Below, piece after piece: positions 59,501 through 64,000 of a DNA stretch of 64,000 nt; position 1 is the first letter of the stretch, and each line of letters starts with the position of its first letter. The stretch is from Tritrichomonas foetus. Taxonomy: Eukaryota > Parabasalia > Tritrichomonadida > Tritrichomonadidae. The stretch covers positions 96,314 to 160,313 of the forward strand of contig MLAK01001071.1 in the NCBI GenBank assembly GCA_001839685.1, read 5' to 3'. The notes beneath the pieces were generated by a model. The model did not search any database. It saw only the letters and a list, made by a program, of their open reading frames with translations, and was not told the origin of the DNA. A program made the translations under genes and the position numbers.

Positions 59501-59946
59501 AATAAGAGACCATCGTAATTAATATCATCGATATCGCAGTCTCTTAAGAAAAGCCCAGTATCTCTGTTAATTTTAAAGTTCNCGGCCCAATGTTGAATCT
59601 CGAGATATATATCAGTGGGTGAAAGTCGCGGATTTTCGATGATATTGTACTCCATGTTGTTGAAAATTCGGTCTTGGAAGTAATNTGGCGGACTTAGAAG
59701 GCTGTCGGACGATTGCGAATCTGCATCAACTGAAAAACTGGGAAGCGAATGTAGTTTAGTTTGAACTCTCGGTGTAAAAGATAGATTAGGTGACAGCGAG
59801 TCTGAAAATAGTTGTATTTGTTCTGAAGTGTGAGATGTCTCGTATGATATTGGAGATTCGATTGAAAAAATATCACGAAATTCGGTGAGAATAGCATCAT
59901 TAGAAAGCTTGTCTGGAGTAGATTCAGAATATGTAGGTATATCCAT
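53545..59946 (-). CDS. Retrotransposon polyprotein: zinc fingers, RT, RLE
   Basis: 2133 residues from ATG 59946 (a TTG lies upstream in frame). Residues 1-680 are Asn/Ser/Gln-rich and disordered. Three C2H2-type fingers lie at ~692 (CPHANC, HILEKH), ~750 (CMERDC, HITNVH) and ~814 (CCKQNDC, then SSHIAQ and DH) and probably bind the target. The reverse transcriptase spans ~1290-1570: LDLSNAFGSINHRL, GVKQGCPLSPILFD and the catalytic YADDIVLLS at ~1498. The thumb region contains WRDGGLGIQSL. A CCHC knuckle, CRLCNKQ with HRLNNC, lies near 1867, and a restriction-like endonuclease follows: RPDLWFVNP near 1939 and IVEVTVPYG near 1954 supply the acidic PD..E/D-type core. The tail is acidic. It would nick the tRNA-Glu gene and prime reverse transcription from it. 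It is about twice the length of R2 proteins, because of the N-terminus. Confidence 0.93.
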   Translation of the reverse strand: MDIPTYSESTPDKLSNDAILTEFRDIFSIESPISYETSHTSEQIQLFSDSLSPNLSFTPRVQTKLHSLPSFSVDADSQSSDSLLSPPXYFQDRIFNNMEYNIIENPRLSPTDIYLEIQHWAXNFKINRDTGLFLRDCDIDDINYDGLLFLDEKDMGLDSTXEAESDSGAAIIAFNITDSFVSQFDSDLPNDMIFTNDDXCSSGLCSLDXXSRLLNISNDATHDDLENSDNQKDISFNVFLPPTNSTSLPPIENCNPSRSIYVTDFNTNDIENSEINNNINNSNSFCKDKQILSIDFTNSSQTVTSKIIEETNDNSNDDIVPVNTXSNNISSVTSSNTPVDDSPEIKNEDIHPTSGTLPIVEFPLDEDXSLNPFPHNRNTSANSALQKIHDEXQQKLQCYDQQNMLMLLLLYQNQQMNESNKCELNQQINHMLSIIDNQNAQIQSMHYMFSQVMEHNLNHLVTQQNHIAHVGCNSVLDHRLTCNKAMDDVSTRLRSEFNDIILNQLNFQNRVIENCFFTLSQTVQTLLNQSQHPISTPHLNNKVNCDSNCMLSYAPQENMLCSCVTNVSNPQVPICSHNEQHSTQTSDGIIVSHNVHGSDDNSFRSNPNSPSGSSEDGSPPNPLPPDDSEPSQEDNQTQLKQKIYSQLSSVNSVEELNSLIHTWIEEDIIDTSLNEDDDLLMGMYKTRNYVFGGKFACPHANCFCSVNTAAKRKTHILEKHDNRNINPQISILNAILETKLVFKCNNIKLIPFFCMERDCGALFEDGESLRNHITNVHRSNSSLTTKFGWFWGQLIGIARSNNYAPGIHNFTAERLLYCCKQNDCFRTSRAAISSHIAQSTRPDHSNARVAGFGSYVIQSNLIVTNEDIDATQEASEIEHRSAPGTDVSDDGERLHDEAICSEEDHNEGTHNVSLRSDSARSSNVTGIAPSFDEDESDVLRTNDAGPDASSRLGDAVQRRNKALRWRMKYKILEESGISTPYLNKAFRSRVKKGLSDLYKNKIIPLLESYFPSNETEDCWFQFEGALFKATHILAKHTLHSIGKPKEALSKKPRLVKDYIKILNTAAQHNKDINSAVKLTKFIREYDSLLKANTDNETTRNSLGRLEDIIIHVAGSCNDEILRHFGVGDSPDTLRGFVSQSEEWRSKALEWLTDYANHLMNLKSEKITKHEIKRCQELYDDSPRKAMQRYVWPDAYPFCDIDIRNVEEHFTNDWSFSPQFQEADHDSVWHLDRIIDEEDMKQFWIDFIDEKEIMKIVQDRNPASSHGSDALSNAVLSLEPKHAVKFILILLKAIKCTKRTPDNWKHNKTILLFKKNDSSKINNWRPITVTSVIYRTVMSHIAQCFQKLNDRCTYISPEQKGFRHLVNGCFNHTAAVNELMRHCYRSGQDFLAATLDLSNAFGSINHRLIFSTMQQMGFDNAIVTIIKDFYKGTDSVISTHRGRTKPIRIRRGVKQGCPLSPILFDIAIEPLVRYVKKKSIRYGIITSNSTTTIHSAIQAYADDIVLLSNSEEGLQRLLDVVSEFSGFSCIGVNPSKCAITSYIRQNRSRVRSAFPFSIHDEEIPHIDINEFKEYLGAPIARSHVVNLLHTDRLVEELTNKINLIFKSPLRINQKVDALKRFVIPSMDFEMLTNSFRANDMIKLDKLIRSLVNKHIKQLSTPIPFFHTSWRDGGLGIQSLHERLYAFRLKQCGEVLTSTDNHTKQLFSIWLEEEERLRNIAKADDDDVSTFLDWKVKSDGSLDQSHNGTDCIFIRAFKATRKLRLELHISEDGDIIISNADNKEKFTVHSKCVMRKIVQILYKRWHSKLVSMKMKGHTFTTLYNNKISNFYFSPSPPNVNDNLLSFTIAARCNNLPTGEVISHNNETPECRLCNKQLKDTLAHRLNNCDPKKSKYTIRHNKVVQEVMASLKKASRIQFVFHENTTISLRGAPQLPPSVRNLRPDLWFVNPANGVLNIVEVTVPYGQMDDRTDCDPQSTLKLRMEEKLQKYLPLVKAVEDAINIKVNLYVIVVSSLGAVPSSTLVSLRKLLFNNKRLAEATARKISLAAIRGSALIYWNIRMNAGEIDANGSANLGDNEVNSSDDQVIDPDDTLFTDSQFATDQTNHDVVGDVSPLGEGLIHFSTSASEYDGLNDM

Positions 59947-59971
59947 GTAAAAAGGCTCCTGCAAAAAAACG

Positions 59972-59977
59972 AAAAAA
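59972..59977 (-). terminator. Element-supplied T6 terminator for tRNA-Glu
   Basis: The element's first bases on the minus strand are AAATTTTTT, so a T6 run starts 4 nt after the tRNA discriminator base. A T7 run follows at 59963-59969. Such runs end Pol III transcription, so the insertion probably leaves tRNA production intact. Confidence 0.6.
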
Positions 59978-59980
59978 TTT

Positions 59981-59996
59981 CTCCGACGCGGGGAGT
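59981..59996 (-). repeat. Target-site duplication, tRNA-proximal copy
   Basis: The 3'-terminal 16 nt of the intact tRNA-Glu gene, repeated at 53414-53429. Confidence 0.92.
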
Positions 59997-60052
59997 CGAA
60001 CCCCGCTCCCGTGGATGAAAACCACGTATCCTAACCGATGAACGACGTCGGA
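59981..60052 (-). tRNA. tRNA-Glu (anticodon UUC)
   Basis: A 72-nt cloverleaf on the minus strand. The acceptor TCCGACG pairs perfectly with CGTCGGA, and the discriminator is G. The D-arm is GTTC/GGAT with G-U pairing and a GGTTA loop. The anticodon stem CGTGG/CCACG encloses the loop TTTTCAT, giving anticodon TTC (60017-60019). The T-stem CGGGG/CCCCG carries TTCGACT. There is no intron and no encoded CCA. It lies intact at the 5' side of the retrotransposon, whose insertion duplicated its last 16 nt. Confidence 0.97.
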
Positions 60053-60950
60053 TTTCTTGCATGTCAATTCTATGTTTTTTGTTGTAATTCAAATACATTT
60101 ATATGTTTTTGAATTTCTTTTATTTATGGGAAATGAGACAAAATATTCTTATTTCTGGAAATGATAGAAGTTGGGAAATGATACTTTTTCTAATAAAATC
60201 TACCAAAGAGGTTTTTTATTTAACTTTATCTTTTCTAATGAATTATCTATATGATATGTATTTATATATATATTCTATCATAATTATGGGGAAATATGAA
60301 AGAATGATTTCTTAAAACGAGTTAATATGAAGTGACTTTGCTATCCCTTTCTTCTCATTCGGACGTGAGAAAATTCTAAGTCAAAGTGACCCAAAGAACC
60401 GACATAGATCATTTCATATTAACGGATTTTGCTTCATTCTTCATTTAGAAATCATATATGATCAGCTGATCACACTAAACATGGCTGATATATCTTTGGA
60501 GTAACATCGTGGTAAGTGATATAGAATTGGTAATGCTATTTCGTAATCAGAAGAGCGATGTATCTTTGTGATAGCAATGAAAGAATATGTCTGTTTAAGT
60601 TAAATCTAAGCTGTGTTTTGTTAATTAGTGTAAATTTAATTGGAGATTAATTCAGCAAATTCATTTTGATTAAAAGATATTGCTGAAAAACAATGATTAT
60701 TTAATAGAATTTAACATATTTGTATTATTTAATACTATTAAATAATTATTGATGATAATTATCATATGATATCATATAATTCGAGTGTTTTTTTTCTGAT
60801 ATTAAAATCAAGATCTTAATATAAAATCAAAATAATGATTATAATAATTCAGAAGAACCATTTGAGAAGGTGATAATTCGGACAAAAAACCCTTCGAAAT
60901 TTTGGTCATTTCTTTTTCAACTTTTGAAAATCTAAATGAGTTGAGACGAA
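60053..60950. other. Noncoding region upstream of tRNA-Glu
   Basis: About 900 bp without a credible gene. Open frames are short and A/T-driven. It contains the inverted-repeat structure listed at 60321-60423 and, near 60884-60908, GGACAAAAAA and TTTTGGTCATTT motifs. Confidence 0.45.
60321..60423. repeat. Short inverted-repeat structure (~103 bp)
   Basis: GTTAATATGAA (60321-60331) has an exact reverse complement at 60413-60423. Inside, GTGACTTTG and CAAAGTGAC give a weaker second pairing. The interior is richer in G and C than its surroundings. It could be a MITE-like relic or a structured RNA. Confidence 0.4.
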
Positions 60951-62681
60951 TTAATCTGTCTGTTTAATTTTATATTTCACAATTCTATAATTTTTCGATT
61001 TGATTTTCACTGTCTCTTGAGCCATTGCAGTTTCATAAACTGCCTTTGATGCAAACGTTATTATTGCAAAGGGAAGTTTCTTTTTAATTGCAATGAATAC
61101 TGCCGAATTTATTTTTCCAAACTTTTCAGAACAGGCAGAAACAACATCCTCCTTTCGAATTTGATGACTGAGACCAGAAATATAAATAGTGTTTTCTTTT
61201 TGGCTAGTTTTTTCCATATTTTTTAATTCATTAAACGCTCGTTCTTTTGAAAGCTTTTGTGATAAGCACATTAATTTCAAACCTTCACTATATTGTAAAT
61301 TACCGTTTTTAATTGCTTCATCTGCACTTTCAGAATCAATAAAACTAATAAATACATAAGGTCGTTCATAATCATTTATCTTTGAGATGGTAACGCTGAT
61401 TGCTTTTGAAAAAAGTTCCATTACTTCACTTTGGGTAATGTTTATTTTGAAATTATAAACAACAATTCCGGCTTCTTTTGTAGTGAGTACTAGATCAGGC
61501 TTTTTTATAATATTTTTATGATCACGTAAAGCTTTGATAGCGTCTTCTTTGTAATAAAATTGGATGCAATAATATAACACTTGTTCATCTTGAGACTTGG
61601 ATGTTATTGAAAAGATAGGTCCAAATTCTTTAAACTGGAGATGAACATCAGCACAATCATCAAAATAATCTTGTACATTGGTCATTTTGATATTAAATTC
61701 GGAAATATTTATTAAGTCTGTTTTGTCAATAAAATGAGTGACATGAATTACTTGGTTATCAATATTACCGTAATTGATTTCATCAAGACAATTCCAAGCA
61801 GAATCATCATCATAAAAAGAAACATTGAAAGATAGAGATTCTGTTTCATTTTTCCTTTCATTCATTTTTATCTCATTGTATTTATAAGAATCAAGTAATT
61901 CACCGAAAGTTTGATAAAATGTGTCAATGCAGTCTATACGCTTTGGTAAATCAATAAAATGTATAACTGGAACCCTGAAACAATTGTTAGTAGCAACAAT
62001 ATTAGGATTATCATAAAAATGAAAAAGTGGTAAGAAAATTAAAACAGACTTCATTGCTTCAATATTTCTAAAAGTGATTCTAAAAGCGCAAGGAATTTCG
62101 GTGATTAAATGAATAGCATCAGATGGTTCTTTTGTTTTAGTTTTCGGATTCATCACATTTTGATCAGGTTTTGAAACAATCAAAGGAGATGTTGTTTTCT
62201 TTGCAATTTCTATTTTAAATTTTTTACTCACTTTTTCAAAGTTCTCTTGTTGTGAAAATAATTTTGGTGGTTCTTTAGACACTTTTGGAATTGATTGTAA
62301 AAGTTTTCTGAGTTGGGCAAAATCATTTTCTGAATTAAACGCACGTGGCAAATTACATACATAAACAGGATCCAAAGTATTCATATTTATTAAATCTTCT
62401 TCTAAGCTTATATCATCAAATATTTCTGGATCAATTTCTTCTTTTAAAAGATTTTTTAAAAAACGTGCTTCAAATTCCTTTGGATTGAATTCAGTTTCAC
62501 ACAAAAGGAAAAAACATTTTTCTAAGTCTTTCTGAGGGGCGTTTTCTATTTTCGCCTCATATGTAAAGATATTCGCAATATTTGGCTTTTTAAGCTCGCT
62601 CAGGCTCTCATTAAAGCGATAGATATCAATATCCTCTTCAATTTTGTAAATGTAACGATACATATTTTTGTTTTTGTCCAT
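60951..62681 (-). CDS. Multi-RRM RNA-binding protein
   Basis: A 576-residue protein. The C-terminal RRM (~495-575) is the clearest: NTIYISGLSHQIRKEDV (RNP2), AVFIAIKKKLPFAIITFASK (RNP1 region) and the closing strand IKSKNYRIVKY. Upstream, three or four divergent RRM-like units are visible. VIHFIDLPKRIDCIDTFYQ starts one at ~242, MTNVQDYFDD starts one at ~335, and GIVVYNFKINITQSEVMELF with YVFISFIDSESADEAI spans ~413-480. The aromatic RNP positions are partly lost in these, so RNA contact may rest on the last domains. The architecture recalls polyadenylate-binding or splicing-type proteins, but the identity is unclear. The ATG at 62681 is clear. The second 49-bp upstream box lies 130 nt before it. 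Confidence 0.75.
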   Translation of the reverse strand: MDKNKNMYRYIYKIEEDIDIYRFNESLSELKKPNIANIFTYEAKIENAPQKDLEKCFFLLCETEFNPKEFEARFLKNLLKEEIDPEIFDDISLEEDLINMNTLDPVYVCNLPRAFNSENDFAQLRKLLQSIPKVSKEPPKLFSQQENFEKVSKKFKIEIAKKTTSPLIVSKPDQNVMNPKTKTKEPSDAIHLITEIPCAFRITFRNIEAMKSVLIFLPLFHFYDNPNIVATNNCFRVPVIHFIDLPKRIDCIDTFYQTFGELLDSYKYNEIKMNERKNETESLSFNVSFYDDDSAWNCLDEINYGNIDNQVIHVTHFIDKTDLINISEFNIKMTNVQDYFDDCADVHLQFKEFGPIFSITSKSQDEQVLYYCIQFYYKEDAIKALRDHKNIIKKPDLVLTTKEAGIVVYNFKINITQSEVMELFSKAISVTISKINDYERPYVFISFIDSESADEAIKNGNLQYSEGLKLMCLSQKLSKERAFNELKNMEKTSQKENTIYISGLSHQIRKEDVVSACSEKFGKINSAVFIAIKKKLPFAIITFASKAVYETAMAQETVKIKSKNYRIVKYKIKQTD

Positions 62682-62811
62682 GGGAAAGGCAATAGGAACA
62701 AAAAATGAATTTAAATTGAGAAAAAAAAAATTTGTATCAAAAAAAGTCGACGAAAAAAATTCAATTGAAATATTTTATGCCAATGAGAAATAAATTGCGA
62801 AAGGCTTGATA

Positions 62812-62860
62812 GTGAACATTCAAGGTCAAATGAAAAGTCAAATTAATGAAAAGTGGTCAC
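62812..62860. promoter_or_regulatory. 49-bp conserved upstream box, copy B
   Basis: Matches 20913-20961 at 44 of 49 positions, including the core AAGGTCAAATGAAAAGTCAA. It begins GTGAACA and ends TGGTCAC. It is 130 nt upstream of the RRM gene (minus) and 336 nt upstream of the 63196 gene (plus). It could serve either. Confidence 0.55.
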
Positions 62861-63195
62861 GGAAAAATCAGTCGCAAATATTAGTCAGAAACACATTGTT
62901 CAATAATCTCAACTGAGATATAATCATATGATTTAGAAATAATTGACAATTAAGGCTATATAAATTGTGATGTACGAGAAATTGTAAATTGTAAAGTGAA
63001 ATATCGAAAAAATAATTAAAAAACGCCAGAACTTTTTTCAAATTTCAATCCCATTTTCATGGAAATTGTTTTTAAAACTCAAAGGTAATACAATTTGAAA
63101 TGGCGATATTGCATCACCTAAAGAGTTGATAACTCAACAAAAAAAAAACTTCACTTCACAAGACGATTATAACTAACGGTTAAAATAATTCGCTA
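62861..63195. other. Upstream region of the 63196 gene
   Basis: No ORF. A Myb-type site, TAACGGTTA, lies at 63175-63183 in the context ACTAACGGTTAAA, about 12 nt before the ATG. An ACTTTTTTCAAA run lies near 63029. Confidence 0.4.
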
Positions 63196-63606
63196 ATGGC
63201 AACTATTACAGTAAATAAAACCGCTAAAAGCTCATCAAACTTACGAATATCTCCTCTATCACGCGACGACATGAATATTCCCAACTCTCCATCCAGAAAA
63301 TTAACGAAATTGAATTTGACTAATGTAACTCATTCGCAATCGAAAATCGGAAGCGAAGCGCGAGGGTCGTGTTCCGCCAGACAAAGAAAAGAAATCGACA
63401 GCTCTTTTGCAACTTCCAGAGAACAGATGATTCAACGATATTACTCGCTAGCGGACCAGTACCGCCAGGAGCTGCAGCGGCGTGACAAACTACGGGAAGA
63501 GAAACGAGCCATACAGACAGAAATTGCTTCAATCTTCATTCAAGGTGATCGAATTGATGAACTCATCAAGAAAGTCAAAGAAACACAACAGCCTGAAGCT
63601 GATTAA
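63196..63606 (+). CDS. Small basic coiled-coil protein, unknown function
   Basis: 136 residues. Residues 1-65 are Ser/Thr/Lys-rich and disordered. Residues ~66-130 form a charged helix or coiled coil (SREQMIQRYYSLADQYRQEL, then RDKLREEKRAIQTEIASIF). The DNA encoding 63340-63510 is unusually rich in G and C for this window (CGGACCAGTACCGCCAGG), with different codon choice, suggesting strong expression or distinct origin. There is no membrane segment. I do not recognise the family. The ATG at 63196 is preceded by a Myb-like TAACGGTTA site. Confidence 0.7.
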   Translation: MATITVNKTAKSSSNLRISPLSRDDMNIPNSPSRKLTKLNLTNVTHSQSKIGSEARGSCSARQRKEIDSSFATSREQMIQRYYSLADQYRQELQRRDKLREEKRAIQTEIASIFIQGDRIDELIKKVKETQQPEAD

Positions 63607-63668
63607 TTACTTTCATTTTTCCAACATGTTTTCCTATTTTTTTTAATTTATTTTATAATAAATATGAA

Positions 63669-63850
63669 TTTTTTCACACATCAATTTTTGTAAACATCAA
63701 TTTTTCACACATCAATTTTTATAAACATCAATTTTTCACACATCAATCTTTGTAAACATCAATTATTTCACACATCAATTTTCTCACACATCAATCTTTG
63801 TAAACATCAATTATTTCACACATCAATTTTTCACACATCAATTTTTATAA
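63669..63850. repeat. Tandem repeat of CACACATCAA / TAAACATCAA units
   Basis: About 180 bp of alternating TTTTTCACACATCAA and TTTTTGTAAACATCAA, together a ~31-bp unit, in about six copies with small changes (ATTATTTCACACATCAA, TTTTCTCACACATCAA). It lies just 3' of the 63196 gene. Confidence 0.85.
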
Positions 63851-63862
63851 GTAGACCTATAA

Positions 63863-63901
63863 GTTGTGATAAGTTGCAGCTTCGCTTCAACTTATCCCAA
63901 C
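63863..63901. repeat. Strong perfect-type hairpin, 18-bp arms
   Basis: GTTGTGATAAGTTGCAGC (63863-63880) and its near-exact reverse complement GCTTCAACTTATCCCAAC (63884-63901) are separated by TTC. Only two of 18 pairs mismatch, and the apex C(UUCG) is a stable tetraloop. It lies just after the tandem repeat and could be a transcription-end or RNA-stability structure. Confidence 0.7.
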
Positions 63902-64000
63902 TCAAATTTCATGAATGAGAAAACCAACGAAATCATAAATGAAAACATAAAAAAAACAAATTTAAACATGAAATTTCATCAAACCCAACAAATTTAAACA

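Larger units (their letters stand above)
53430..59980 (-). mobile_element. Site-specific non-LTR retrotransposon in tRNA-Glu
   Basis: A 6551-bp element between perfect 16-bp duplications of the tRNA-Glu 3' end, oriented like the tRNA. It has no LTRs, one long ORF, a 34-nt 5' leader and a ~115-nt 3' UTR ending in TTAGTAA without poly(A). The coding content (C2H2 fingers, RT, CCHC, restriction-like endonuclease) places it with the R2/NeSL-type RLE retrotransposons, whose endonuclease is sequence-specific. The ORF has no stop, although about ten single ambiguous bases lie in its 5' third and two in the 3' UTR, so the copy may be recent and active. The 3' UTR can pair GGGTAGGTGG with a CCCTCTACC segment, a possible RT recognition structure. 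Composition is richer in G and C than the flanks. Confidence 0.93.

Noticed and set aside
59946..59964. TTG start for the retrotransposon ORF giving six extra residues
   Set aside because: Nuclear protists start at ATG; the first ATG is at 59946. The same reasoning moved the starts of the pseudokinase, PQ-loop, HYDIN and syntaxin genes.
60103..60315. 70-codon ORF upstream of tRNA-Glu
   Set aside because: Composition is dominated by Phe, Leu, Tyr and Ile from A/T-rich DNA. No upstream element and no protein-like pattern.
63660..63850. CRISPR-like array
   Set aside because: The repeats are contiguous, with no unique spacers, and the organism is a eukaryote. It is a plain tandem repeat.

Overview
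The window reads as nuclear DNA of a parabasalid (trichomonad) protist, most likely Tritrichomonas or a close relative. The basis is very A+T-rich DNA, long uninterrupted reading frames with no visible introns, and short gaps between genes. The gene families also fit: several two-repeat Myb proteins, BspA-type leucine-rich repeats, BTB-like plus discoidin-like proteins, a pseudokinase, a papain-type cysteine peptidase remnant, and an axonemal HYDIN protein that implies flagella. The species is inferred, because no rRNA is present. Two assembly gaps (2247-2795 and 47658-48373) and scattered ambiguous bases show a draft contig.

Layout. 0-6 kb: a minus-strand pseudokinase, then a gene-poor stretch with decayed coding remnants and a short acidic ORF. 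6-26 kb: a BTB/discoidin-like protein, full-length TOR kinase, an RCC1-like pseudogene, a four-LIM protein, an unrecognised protein, a PQ-loop transporter, a Kelch/coiled-coil protein and a Myb protein. 26-34 kb: a GT11-like glycosyltransferase, a 2.5 kb gene-poor stretch, a frameshifted surface membrane protein, a dead cathepsin-L-like gene and a TM9/nonaspanin. 34-53 kb: a myristoylation-type LRR protein ending in a degenerate PP2C domain, the 9.6 kb HYDIN gene, a syntaxin, a second Myb protein, an EF-hand-like repeat protein and a BspA-like protein. 53-64 kb: a 6.55 kb non-LTR retrotransposon inserted exactly at the 3' end of a tRNA-Glu(UUC) gene, then a multi-RRM protein, a small coiled-coil protein, a 31-bp-type tandem repeat and a strong hairpin.

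The most unusual system is the retrotransposon. It has one open frame of 2133 codons (zinc fingers, reverse transcriptase, CCHC knuckle, restriction-like endonuclease). Its 16-bp target-site duplication is exactly the last 16 nucleotides of the tRNA. The element starts with a T6 run that can replace the Pol III terminator it pushed 6.5 kb away, so the host tRNA should stay functional.

The genes do not form one pathway. Shared upstream signals are visible: TTTTTCA lies 3-52 nt before the start codon of nine genes, two 49-bp near-identical promoter boxes lie upstream of different genes, and AAACTTTTTGA and TGGTCAT motifs recur. Several start codons were placed at the first ATG rather than at upstream GTG/TTG codons.
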